Made by a program: the position numbers and the translations under genes. Shown in pieces: positions 9,370 to 18,469 of a stretch of 64,000 bases of DNA. How positions within the stretch are numbered: the first letter of the stretch is position 1; each line of letters starts with the position of its first letter. The notes under the pieces were generated by a model. The model had not been told where the DNA came from. It saw only the letters and a program-made list of their open reading frames with translations, and searched no databases. The stretch is from Streptococcus sp. WB01_FAA12 (lineage in GTDB: Bacteria; Bacillota; Bacilli; Lactobacillales; Streptococcaceae), in NCBI RefSeq assembly GCF_012843315.1, contig NZ_JABAEX010000001.1:1-64000 (forward strand), given 5' to 3'.

Positions 9370-10020
9370 ATGGAAGCAATTATCGAGAAAATCAAAGAAT
9401 ATAAAATCATTGTCATCTGTGCTGGCTTGGGTTTAGCCTTAGGCGGATTTTTCCTGCTAAAGCCAACTTCACAAACACCTGTGAAAGAAACAAATTTGCA
9501 GGCTGAAGTTGCGGCCGTTTCAAAGGATTCATCGTCTGAAAAGGAAGTCAAGAAGGAAGAAAAGGAAGAGTCTCCTGAACAAGATCTAATCACAGTAGAT
9601 GTCAAAGGTGCTGTCAAATCGCCAGGGATTTATGACTTGCCTCTTGGCAGTCGAGTTCACGATGCCGTTCAGAAGGCGGGTGGCTTGACAGATGAGGCAG
9701 ATAGCAAGTCGCTCAATCTCGCTCAGAAAATCAGTGACGAGGCTCTTGTCTATGTTCCAACTAAGGGAGAAGAAGCAGCTAGTCAGCAGGCTGCCTCTGG
9801 AACGACTCCTTCGACAAGTAAAGAAAAGAAGGTCAACCTCAATAAAGCTAGTCTGGAAGAACTCAAGCAGGTCAAAGGCTTGGGAGGAAAACGAGCACAG
9901 GATATTATCGACCATCGTGAGGCGAATGGCAAATTCAAGTCGGTAGATGAATTAAAGAAAGTCTCTGGTATTGGCGCTAAGACCATAGAAAAGTTAAAAG
10001 ACTATGTTACAGTGGATTAA
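9370..10020 (+). CDS. comEA: Competence DNA receptor ComEA
   Basis: ComEA is the membrane-anchored dsDNA receptor of the transformation machine. The 216-residue protein has one N-terminal membrane segment (about 12-31), a flexible Lys/Glu linker, a SLBB-like domain (ITVDVKGAVKSPGIY, about 75-135) and a C-terminal pair of helix-hairpin-helix motifs (GLGGKRAQDII and GIGAKTIEKL) that bind DNA. The start ATG follows GAGAGGAGA. It overlaps comEC by 17 bases and is driven by the cin-box at 9343. Known as celA in pneumococcus. Confidence 0.96.
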   Translation: MEAIIEKIKEYKIIVICAGLGLALGGFFLLKPTSQTPVKETNLQAEVAAVSKDSSSEKEVKKEEKEESPEQDLITVDVKGAVKSPGIYDLPLGSRVHDAVQKAGGLTDEADSKSLNLAQKISDEALVYVPTKGEEAASQQAASGTTPSTSKEKKVNLNKASLEELKQVKGLGGKRAQDIIDHREANGKFKSVDELKKVSGIGAKTIEKLKDYVTVD

Positions 10021-12244
10021 GAACTTCCCTATCCCCCTAATCTATTTGATTTTTCTGTTACTTTGGCTTTACTACGCCATTTTCTCTGCATCTTATCTTG
10101 CTTTACTAGGCTTTGTTTTTCTACTCATCTGTCTCTTTCTTCAATTTCCTTGGAAATCGGCCGGTAGAGTTCTAGCGATTTGTGGAGTTTTTGGTTTTTG
10201 GTTTTTGTTTCAAAATTGGCAACAGACACAAGCTAGTCAAAAGTTAGTGGATTCTGTTGAGAAGGTACGGATTTTACCAGATACTATCAAAGTCAATGGA
10301 GATAGTCTGTCCTTTCGGGGCAAGGCTGACGGCCGTACCTTCCAAGTTTACTATAAACTCCAGTCCGAGGAGGAGAAAGAGCTCTTTCAGGCCTTAACAG
10401 ACCTTCACGAGATAGAGCTAGAAGGAAAACCTTCAGAGCCTGAAGGGCAGAGAAATTTTGGTGGATTTGACTACCAAGCCTATCTGAAGACTCAGGGAAT
10501 TTACCAGACACTGACTATCAAGAGCATCCAGTCACTTAAACAGGTTAGCAGTTGGGATATAGGAGAAAATCTGTCTAGTTTACGTCGAAAGGCAGTAGTT
10601 TGGATCAAGATGCACTTTCCAGATCCTATGCGCAACTATATGACAGGTCTTCTTTTAGGACATTTGGATACGGACTTCGAGGAGATGAATGAACTTTATT
10701 CCAGTCTAGGAATTATCCACCTCTTTGCCTTGTCAGGTATGCAGGTGGGATTCTTTATGGATGCCTTTAAGAAACTCCTCTTGCGATTGGGCTTGACTCA
10801 AGAAAAGTTGAAGTGGCTGACCTATCCCTTTTCCCTTATCTATGCAGGTCTGACAGGATTTTCAGCCTCAGTCATTCGCAGTCTCTTGCAAAAGTTACTG
10901 GCTCAACATGGTGTTAAGGGCTTGGACAATTTTGCCTTAACAGTCCTTGTCCTCTTTATCATCATGCCCAACTTTTTCCTAACTGCAGGAGGGGTCTTGT
11001 CCTGCGCTTATGCTTTTATCTTGACCATGACCAGCAAAGAAGGGGAGGGACTCAAGGCTGTTGCCAGAGAAAGTCTAGTCATTTCCTTGGGAATATTGCC
11101 CACTCTATCCTTCTATTTTGCAGAATTTCAGCCTTGGTCTATCCTTTTGACCTTTGTCTTTTCTTTTCTGTTTGACTTGGTATTCTTACCGCTTTTGTCC
11201 ATCTTATTCATTCTGTCTTTTGTTTACCCAGTCACTCAGTTTAACTTTGTCTTTGAGTGGTTGGAGAATATCATTCGCTTGGTATCGCAGCTGGCAAGCA
11301 GGCCTCTGGTCTTTGGACAACCCAATGCATGGCTTTTGATTTTACTTTTAATTTTATTAGCCTTACTGTATGATTTTAGGAAAAACATCAAGAGGGTAGC
11401 AGGATTAAGTCTCTTTATCGTGGGGCTCTTTTTCCTGATCAAGCATCCACTGGAAAATGAAATTACCATGCTGGATGTCGGGCAAGGAGAAAGTATTTTC
11501 CTACGGGATGTAACTGGTAAAACCATTCTCATAGATGTAGGTGGTAAGGCAGAGTATACTAAGAAAATCGAGGCTTGGCAGGAAAAGGCGACGACCAGCA
11601 ATGCCCAGCGAACCGTGATTCCCTATCTAAAAAGTCGTGGGGTAGCCAAGATTGACCAGCTTATTTTGACCAACACAGACAAGGAACATGTTGGTGATTT
11701 GCTGGAGGTGACCAAGGCTTTCCATGTTGGGGAGATTTTAGTATCAAGAGGAAGTCTGACACAGAAAGAATTTGTAGCAGAACTAGAAGCAAGCCAAACC
11801 AAGGTACGTAGTGTGACAGCTGGGGAGAATTTCCCGATTTTTGGCAGTTACTTAGAAGTCCTATCTCCAAGGCAGATTGGAGATGGAAGTCATAGTGATT
11901 CCCTCCTTCTTTATGGGAAACTCTTGGATAAGCACTTTCTCTTCAGTGGAAACTTGAAAGAGAAGGGAGAGAAGGATCTTTTAAAGCAATATCCTGACTT
12001 AGAGGTGGATGTCTTGAAAGCTGGCCAACATGGTGCTAAAACCTCATCCAATCCAGCTTTCCTAGAAAAACTCAAACCAGAAATTACTCTCATTTCAGTT
12101 GGAAAAAACAATAGAACGAAACTCCCCCATCAGGAAACCTTGACTCGACTAGAGACCATCAAGAGTAAGATTTACCGAACTGACCAGCAAGGAGCTATTC
12201 GCTTTAAAGGATGGAATAGTTGGCGAATTGAAAGCGTTCGTTAG
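10004..12244 (+). CDS. comEC: Competence DNA-uptake channel ComEC
   Basis: ComEC forms the membrane pore that passes single-stranded DNA into the cell. The 746 residues fall in the expected order: N-terminal membrane helices and an OB-like ectodomain (about 60-180), a large central competence domain with many helices (about 200-480; HLFALSGMQVGF is its signature), and a C-terminal metallo-beta-lactamase-like domain (MLDVGQGESIFLRD, then ILTNTDKEHVGDLLEV where other families have HxHxDH). The start overlaps comEA, so the pair is translationally coupled and SigX-driven. Pneumococcal name celB. Confidence 0.96.
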   Translation: MLQWIKNFPIPLIYLIFLLLWLYYAIFSASYLALLGFVFLLICLFLQFPWKSAGRVLAICGVFGFWFLFQNWQQTQASQKLVDSVEKVRILPDTIKVNGDSLSFRGKADGRTFQVYYKLQSEEEKELFQALTDLHEIELEGKPSEPEGQRNFGGFDYQAYLKTQGIYQTLTIKSIQSLKQVSSWDIGENLSSLRRKAVVWIKMHFPDPMRNYMTGLLLGHLDTDFEEMNELYSSLGIIHLFALSGMQVGFFMDAFKKLLLRLGLTQEKLKWLTYPFSLIYAGLTGFSASVIRSLLQKLLAQHGVKGLDNFALTVLVLFIIMPNFFLTAGGVLSCAYAFILTMTSKEGEGLKAVARESLVISLGILPTLSFYFAEFQPWSILLTFVFSFLFDLVFLPLLSILFILSFVYPVTQFNFVFEWLENIIRLVSQLASRPLVFGQPNAWLLILLLILLALLYDFRKNIKRVAGLSLFIVGLFFLIKHPLENEITMLDVGQGESIFLRDVTGKTILIDVGGKAEYTKKIEAWQEKATTSNAQRTVIPYLKSRGVAKIDQLILTNTDKEHVGDLLEVTKAFHVGEILVSRGSLTQKEFVAELEASQTKVRSVTAGENFPIFGSYLEVLSPRQIGDGSHSDSLLLYGKLLDKHFLFSGNLKEKGEKDLLKQYPDLEVDVLKAGQHGAKTSSNPAFLEKLKPEITLISVGKNNRTKLPHQETLTRLETIKSKIYRTDQQGAIRFKGWNSWRIESVR

Positions 12245-12286
12245 GAAGAAAAATGTCATATATTAGTGAAATAAACTGAAAATCTG

Positions 12287-12315
12287 TTGCATAATACCGA
12301 GAAAAACGATATAAT
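12287..12315 (+). promoter_or_regulatory. Sigma-A promoter for the peptide-ABC locus
   Basis: TTGCAT, 17 bases, TATAAT. It points at the decayed secreted peptide and the ABC transporter genes behind it. Confidence 0.7.
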
Positions 12316-12348
12316 GAAAGTGTTTCCAATAGTAAAGATATAAATGCA

Positions 12349-12617
12349 ATGAAAACATGAGAAATCAGCAAAAGTTGCTTTATTAGCTAGTTTGTTATTT
12401 GTTGGTCTTTTTCAGTCCAGTGTATCTGCTGTGAGTGTTCTTAAAACTTATTGGTATGATTGGAATACCGCTTGGAAGTTTAGTATGAATTACCACGGAC
12501 GTAAATATGTAAACATTCCAAGATGGTCTGCTTATTACTCTATAATGACTAAAAAGTTGGTCCGATTGATATTATGTTCGCTATGAGGTCATAAACTACT
12601 ACAGCGGAGGTTATTAA
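12349..12617 (+). pseudogene. Decayed small secreted peptide, possibly a bacteriocin precursor
   Basis: No single frame works, but three pieces join. ATG 12349 reaches a stop after three codons; shifting in the AAAA run opens a clear Sec signal peptide (KSAKVALLASLLFVGLFQSS, cut after SA). The mature part follows, rich in Trp, Tyr and His (TYWYDWNTAW, NYHGRKY). At 12551-12555 a five-A run shifts again to a frame that passes one TGA and ends YYVRYEVINYYSGGY at TAA 12615. Layout (strong promoter, small secreted peptide, then ABC genes) and composition recall lactococcin-972-type loci, but similarity is weak and this is inference. At least three lesions make it inactive unless sequencing errors are involved. 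Confidence 0.5.
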
Positions 12618-12649
12618 TCCTTAAAGAGTGAGAAAAAGGAGGGCTGGCT

Positions 12650-13243
12650 ATGTTAACTCTTACTCATGTTACCTTAAAAACGCGACAAGTCATCTTGCAA
12701 GATGCGGATTTCACCTTTAAAAAGGGTAGGATTTATGGCCTTCTTGCTATCAATGGCTCGGGAAAGACGACACTGTTCCGAGCTATTAGCAAGCTGCTTC
12801 CCCTTAGTAGTGGACATATCGCAGCCCCTCCTTCTTTGTTTTATTATGAGAGCGCTGAATGGCTGGATGGAAACTTAAGTGGGATGGACTACCTTCGTCT
12901 CATAAAAAATATCTGGAAGTCAGACCTAAACTTGGGGGACGAAATCGCCTATTGGGAAATGTCTGACTATATCAACCTTCCCATCCGCAAGTATTCCTTA
13001 GGCATGAAGCAACGCTTGGTGATTGCTATGTATTTCCTCAGTCAGGCGAAATGCTGGCTCATGGATGAGATAACAAATGGCTTAGATGAGTATTATCGAC
13101 AGAAGTTTTTTGATAGGCTGGCACAAATCGATAGAAAAGAACAGCTGGTTCTTTTGAGTTCCCACTACAAAGAGGAGTTAATGGAGATTTGCGATAGCAT
13201 GGTAACCATTCATCAGGGGCAGATAGAAGAGGTTCCGTTATGA
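12650..13243 (+). CDS. ABC transporter ATP-binding protein
   Basis: A short (197-residue) ABC ATPase: Walker A NGSGKTT near residue 36, signature YSLGMKQRL near 116, Walker B WLMDEITNGLD near 136, and a SSH switch near 169. It lacks the C-terminal extensions of nutrient importers and resembles ATPases of ABC-2-like exporters. AAAAGGAGGG precedes the ATG. It overlaps the permease gene by 4 bases (ATGA), so the two form one transporter. The decayed secreted peptide upstream suggests a role in export of, or immunity to, a peptide; this is inference from context. Confidence 0.9.
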   Translation: MLTLTHVTLKTRQVILQDADFTFKKGRIYGLLAINGSGKTTLFRAISKLLPLSSGHIAAPPSLFYYESAEWLDGNLSGMDYLRLIKNIWKSDLNLGDEIAYWEMSDYINLPIRKYSLGMKQRLVIAMYFLSQAKCWLMDEITNGLDEYYRQKFFDRLAQIDRKEQLVLLSSHYKEELMEICDSMVTIHQGQIEEVPL

Positions 13244-14424
13244 AAGATATTAGCCTATTTTTGTTAAAAAAAGTTTTCAAAAGTCGTTTAAACTGGATTA
13301 TCTTACTTTTATTTGCATCTGTACTCGGTGTTACCTTTTATTTACATAGTCAGACTGCAAACTCACACAGCTTGGAGAGCAGGTTGGAAAGTCGTATTGC
13401 AGCTAACGAGAGAGCTATCAATGAAAATGAAGAGAAACTCTCCCAAATGTCTGACACCAGCTCGGAGGAATATCAGTTTGCTAAAGAAAATTTAGACTTG
13501 CAAAAGAATCTTTTGATGAGAAAGAAAGAAATTCTGACTTTATTAAAAGAAGGGCGCTGGAAAGAAGCCTACTATTTGCAGTGGCAAGATGAGGAAAAGA
13601 GTTATGAAATTGTATCGAAGGAATCGACTTCTAGCTCTGACTTAAAAATGGCGGTTGACCGCCAACGAAAGATTTATCAAGCCCTGTATCCCTTGAACAT
13701 AAAAGCCCACAATTTAGACTATCCGACCCACGGGATTGATCAGATTCTCTGGATTTTAGAGGCTATCATCCCAAGCTTGTTTGTGATTGGTATTATTTTT
13801 ATGCTAACACAACTGTTTGCAGAAAGATATCAAAATCATCTAGACACAGCTCAGTTATATCCTTTTTCAAAAGTGACATTTGCCCTGTCCTCTCTTGGAG
13901 TTGGGGTGAGTTATGTAACCGTGCTGTTTATCGGAATCTGTGGATTTTCTTTTCTAGTGGGAAGTCTGATAAGTGGTTTTGGACAGTTGGATTATCCCTA
14001 CCCATTCTATAGCTTAACCAATCAAGAGGTAACTATTGGGAAGATACAAGATGTGTTATTTCCTAGCTTGCTCTTAGCTTTCTTAGCCTTTATCGTCATT
14101 GTGGAAGTCGTCTACTTGATTGCTTACTTTTTCAAGCAGAAAATGCCGGTCCTCTTTCTTTCACTCATTGGGATTGTTGGCTTGTTGTTTGGTATCCAAA
14201 CGATCCAGCCTCTTCAGAGTATTGCACATCTACTTCCCTTTACTTACTTGCGTTCAGTAGAGATTTTATCTGGAAGATTACCTAAGCAGATTGATAATGT
14301 AGATCTAAATTGGAGCATGGGGCTGGTCTTACTTCCTTGCCTGATTATCCTTTTGTTAGTGGGGATTCTATTTATCGAAAGATGGGGCAGTTCACGTAAA
14401 AAGGAAGTTTTTAATAGGTCTTAG
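13240..14424 (+). CDS. ABC transporter permease with a large extracytoplasmic domain
   Basis: A 394-residue membrane protein: one N-terminal helix (about 15-33), a hydrophilic coiled-coil-rich region of about 130 residues (ESRLESRIAANERAINENEEKLSQ), then about five more helices (about 173-380). This 1+5 arrangement with a big loop matches ABC-2-like exporter permeases. It is the partner of the ATPase whose stop it overlaps. No closer family could be named; it is not recognisably the longer integral membrane protein usually paired with lactococcin 972. Confidence 0.8.
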   Translation: MKDISLFLLKKVFKSRLNWIILLLFASVLGVTFYLHSQTANSHSLESRLESRIAANERAINENEEKLSQMSDTSSEEYQFAKENLDLQKNLLMRKKEILTLLKEGRWKEAYYLQWQDEEKSYEIVSKESTSSSDLKMAVDRQRKIYQALYPLNIKAHNLDYPTHGIDQILWILEAIIPSLFVIGIIFMLTQLFAERYQNHLDTAQLYPFSKVTFALSSLGVGVSYVTVLFIGICGFSFLVGSLISGFGQLDYPYPFYSLTNQEVTIGKIQDVLFPSLLLAFLAFIVIVEVVYLIAYFFKQKMPVLFLSLIGIVGLLFGIQTIQPLQSIAHLLPFTYLRSVEILSGRLPKQIDNVDLNWSMGLVLLPCLIILLLVGILFIERWGSSRKKEVFNRS

Positions 14425-14459
14425 CATTCCTATACGGAAGGTGAGGGAAGAACTAACAC

Positions 14460-14490
14460 AGAGAGGGAACCAACTAGGTTCTCTCTTTTT
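14460..14490 (+). terminator. Terminator after the ABC pair
   Basis: AGAGAGGGAACC, loop AACTA, GGTTCTCTCT then TTTTT; it ends 34 bases after the permease stop region. Confidence 0.88.
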
Positions 14491-14544
14491 GATGCCGACA
14501 TCAAGAAGAAAACAGAAAGTTTTTCGAAAAAATGACTTTTTATC

Positions 14545-14573
14545 TTGACAAGGGCTAGAAAACTTGGTATCAT
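14545..14573 (+). promoter_or_regulatory. Promoter of the infC-rpmI-rplT operon
   Basis: TTGACA, 17 bases, TATCAT. Transcription would start near 14580, giving a leader of about 155 bases before infC. Confidence 0.8.
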
Positions 14574-14579
14574 ATAAAA

Positions 14580-14737
14580 GTTGAGAAAAGCAGAAGTGAG
14601 AGCTTCTCGCCTTGTGACATCAAGTTGCCTGGCCCTACGGATGAAAAGTTTCTAAGAAACGCTATCATAACGTGCGGGCTTGTATCATTACGAGCCCGCT
14701 CTTGTTTTTCTCTAATAATAAAAAAGAGGTGAAAACC
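14580..14737 (+). promoter_or_regulatory. infC leader with terminator hairpin (probable L20-type autoregulation)
   Basis: A 158-base leader rich in pairing sequence ends in a strong intrinsic terminator (GCGGGCT at 14674-14680 with AGCCCGC at 14693-14699, then TCTTGTTTTT), just 25 bases before the infC ribosome binding site. In Bacillus the same operon is attenuated when L20 binds its leader. Position and terminator match that logic; the L20 binding site itself was not identified by me. Confidence 0.7.
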
Positions 14738-15259
14738 ATAGCAAAGCAAGACTTATTCATCAATGATGAAATTCGTGTACGTGAAGTTCGCTTGATCGGT
14801 CTTGAGGGAGAACAGCTAGGCATTAAGCCACTCAGCGAAGCGCAAGCATTGGCTGATAGTGCAAATGTTGACTTGGTATTGATTCAACCCCAAGCAAAAC
14901 CACCTGTTGCTAAAATTATGGACTACGGTAAGTTCAAATTTGAGTACCAGAAGAAACAAAAAGAGCAACGCAAAAAACAAAGCGTTGTGACCGTGAAAGA
15001 AGTTCGTTTGAGCCCAGTTATCGATAAGGGTGATTTCGAAACGAAACTTCGCAATGCTCGCAAGTTCCTTGAAAAAGGGAACAAAGTTAAGGTATCCATT
15101 CGCTTTAAAGGGCGTATGATCACCCATAAAGAGATTGGTGCAAAAGTTTTAGCCGAGTTTGCTGAAGCAACACAAGATATTGCAATCATCGAACAACGTG
15201 CTAAGATGGATGGACGCCAAATGTTCATGCAGTTGGCGCCAGCAACTGACAAAAAATAA
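14738..15259 (+). CDS. infC: Translation initiation factor IF-3
   Basis: IF-3 keeps ribosomal subunits apart and proofreads the start codon. Reading from ATA 14738 gives a 173-residue protein beginning [20 protein letters not shown], the normal IF-3 N-terminus, with the linker at about 70-80 and the C-domain [15 protein letters not shown] at about 120. I chose ATA because AGAGGTG lies exactly 6 bases upstream; a GTG three codons earlier overlaps that Shine-Dalgarno, and the ATG-led extension from 14672 would run through the terminator hairpin. Non-AUG starts on infC are a known self-regulating device. Confidence 0.93.
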   Translation: MAKQDLFINDEIRVREVRLIGLEGEQLGIKPLSEAQALADSANVDLVLIQPQAKPPVAKIMDYGKFKFEYQKKQKEQRKKQSVVTVKEVRLSPVIDKGDFETKLRNARKFLEKGNKVKVSIRFKGRMITHKEIGAKVLAEFAEATQDIAIIEQRAKMDGRQMFMQLAPATDKK

Positions 15260-15291
15260 TTGTCAGAAAGTTAAATAAAGGAGAAAAAATC

Positions 15292-15492
15292 ATGCCAAAA
15301 CAAAAAACACACCGCGCATCAGCTAAACGTTTCAAACGTACAGGTTCTGGTGGACTTAAACGTTTCCGTGCTTACACTTCTCACCGTTTCCACGGAAAAA
15401 CTAAGAAACAACGTCGTCATCTTCGTAAAGCATCTATGGTGCATTCAGGAGATTTCAAACGTATCAAAGCAATGCTTACTCGCTTGAAATAA
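15292..15492 (+). CDS. rpmI: 50S ribosomal protein L35
   Basis: A 66-residue, very basic protein: [19 protein letters not shown] at the N-terminus and [20 protein letters not shown] at the C-terminus are the L35 family blocks. AAAGGAG precedes the ATG. Middle gene of infC-rpmI-rplT. Confidence 0.98.
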   Translation: MPKQKTHRASAKRFKRTGSGGLKRFRAYTSHRFHGKTKKQRRHLRKASMVHSGDFKRIKAMLTRLK

Positions 15493-15543
15493 TAGCCTAA
15501 TAGTAAGTAAACAATTCTAGGAAATATTTGGAGGAAATAAAAC

Positions 15544-15903
15544 ATGGCACGTGTTAAAGGTGGCGTTGTATCACGCAAACGTCGTAAACGTATTCTTAAA
15601 CTAGCAAATGGTTACTATGGAGCTAAACACATCTTGTTCCGTACTGCAAAAGAACAAGTAATGAACTCTTACTACTATGCATACCGTGACCGTCGTCAGA
15701 AAAAACGTGACTTCCGTAAATTGTGGATCACTCGTATCAATGCGGCAGCTCGTTTGAACGGACTTTCATACTCACAATTGATGCATGGTTTGAAATTGGC
15801 TGAAATCGAAGTTAACCGTAAAATGCTTGCTGACTTAGCTGTTAACGATGCAGCAGCTTTCACAGCTCTTGCAGATGCAGCTAAAGCAAAACTTGGTAAA
15901 TAA
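15544..15903 (+). CDS. rplT: 50S ribosomal protein L20
   Basis: A 119-residue basic protein with the L20 N-terminus [21 protein letters not shown] and the conserved [21 protein letters not shown] core. L20 helps early 50S assembly and, in Firmicutes, represses its own operon through the leader. It sits 51 bases after rpmI behind TTGGAGGAAA. Confidence 0.98.
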   Translation: MARVKGGVVSRKRRKRILKLANGYYGAKHILFRTAKEQVMNSYYYAYRDRRQKKRDFRKLWITRINAAARLNGLSYSQLMHGLKLAEIEVNRKMLADLAVNDAAAFTALADAAKAKLGK

Positions 15904-15910
15904 TTACTTT

Positions 15911-15942
15911 TAAGACTGGAACAGGATTGTCCCAGTCTTTTT
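15911..15942 (+). terminator. Terminator of infC-rpmI-rplT
   Basis: AGACTGG and CCAGTCT close a 12-base loop and are followed by TTTTT, 8 bases after the rplT stop. Confidence 0.88.
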
Positions 15943-15961
15943 AGAAATAAAGGAGAAAGCT

Positions 15962-16342
15962 ATGGCTTCAAAAATGCTACACACTTGCTTGCGAGTAGAA
16001 AACCTTGAAAAATCAATCGCATTCTATCAAGATGCTTTTGGTTTTAAAGAATTGCGTCGCAAGGATTTTCCAGATTATGCCTTCACTATTGTCTATCTAG
16101 GACTTGATGGTGACGACTACGAGTTGGAATTGACCTATAACTATGACCATGGTCCTTATGTGGTAGGTGATGGCTTTGCCCATATCGCCCTCAGTACACC
16201 TGACCTTGAGGCACTTCATCAAGAACATAGCAACAAAGGCTATGAGGTTACAGAGCCAAAAGGTCTACCAGGAACCAAACCAAACTATTACTTTGTCAAG
16301 GATCCTGATGGCTACAAGGTCGAAGTCATTCGTGAAAAATAA
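15962..16342 (+). CDS. gloA: Lactoylglutathione lyase-like VOC protein
   Basis: A 126-residue vicinal-oxygen-chelate protein with two beta-alpha-beta-beta-beta repeats. Metal-ligand-type residues are visible: His7 (LHTCLRV), a Glu in YELELTYN, the His of GFAHIAL and the Glu of GYKVEVIRE, as in glyoxalase I, which detoxifies methylglyoxal hemithioacetal. AAAGGAGAAAGC precedes ATG 15962. The thiol cofactor used is not shown by sequence. Monocistronic between two terminators. Confidence 0.85.
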   Translation: MASKMLHTCLRVENLEKSIAFYQDAFGFKELRRKDFPDYAFTIVYLGLDGDDYELELTYNYDHGPYVVGDGFAHIALSTPDLEALHQEHSNKGYEVTEPKGLPGTKPNYYFVKDPDGYKVEVIREK

Positions 16343-16351
16343 TCCAGTGAG

Positions 16352-16387
16352 GTCAAGTAGAATGTTCGTTTTCTACTTGACTTTTTT
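16352..16387 (+). terminator. Terminator after gloA
   Basis: GTCAAGTAGAA and TTCTACTTGAC pair perfectly and are followed by TTTTTT. Its 3' arm doubles as the -35 region of the pyr promoter. Confidence 0.92.
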
Positions 16388-16405
16388 ACTTTGAAAGAGT
16401 ATACT
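16377..16405 (+). promoter_or_regulatory. Promoter of pyrK-pyrDb
   Basis: TTGACT, 17 bases, TATACT. The -35 lies inside the descending arm of the gloA terminator, so terminator and promoter are interleaved. Confidence 0.75.
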
Positions 16406-16411
16406 AATACA

Positions 16412-16588
16412 AATTTAACCTTTAAGGGGAGTCCAGAGAGACTCACAAGGTGTCAGATAGAAGGGATAGGGGACTCTCTGTGGGGACTTTTTAAGTGTGC
16501 GCATGAGTTCTAGCCTAACCTGACTGAGGCCTTGCATTAGCAAGGTCTTTTCTTTATCTGGTCCCCTTAAATTTAAGGAGGAAAAGTC
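16412..16588 (+). promoter_or_regulatory. PyrR-type pyrimidine attenuator
   Basis: The leader starts with AGTCCAGAGAG (16430-16440), the conserved PyrR-binding loop sequence, in an imperfect stem with CTCTCTGTGGGGACT further on. It ends with an intrinsic terminator (CCTTGC-atta-GCAAGG then TCTTTTCTTT, 16530-16552). In the known mechanism PyrR with UMP binds the first hairpin and favours the terminator, cutting pyr expression when pyrimidines are plentiful. Confidence 0.88.
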
Positions 16589-18338
<1,750 letters not shown>

Positions 18339-18408
18339 ACTAGGTCTTCCTTATCGTCAACAAGACATAGAATCTTCATCAATTTGTAATATTTCCGTCT
18401 GTTAACTA

Positions 18409-18417
18409 TGTTACAAT
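18409..18417 (+). promoter_or_regulatory. Extended -10 promoter of lytB
   Basis: TGTTACAAT (TGn-TACAAT), about 50 bases before the lytB start. Confidence 0.5.
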
Positions 18418-18469
18418 AGGGTTTATAAAATAGTAATAGTGTAGATCGTTTTCTACTGAGGAGAATAAA

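Noticed and set aside
12392..12586. 64-codon frame as an intact gene
   Set aside because: It would begin at a TTG inside the signal peptide and end in a shifted tail; the upstream and downstream pieces in other frames show it is part of a broken gene.
14672..14737. ATG at 14672 as the infC start
   Set aside because: It lies before the terminator stem, has no RBS, and the added 22 residues are absent from the IF-3 core.
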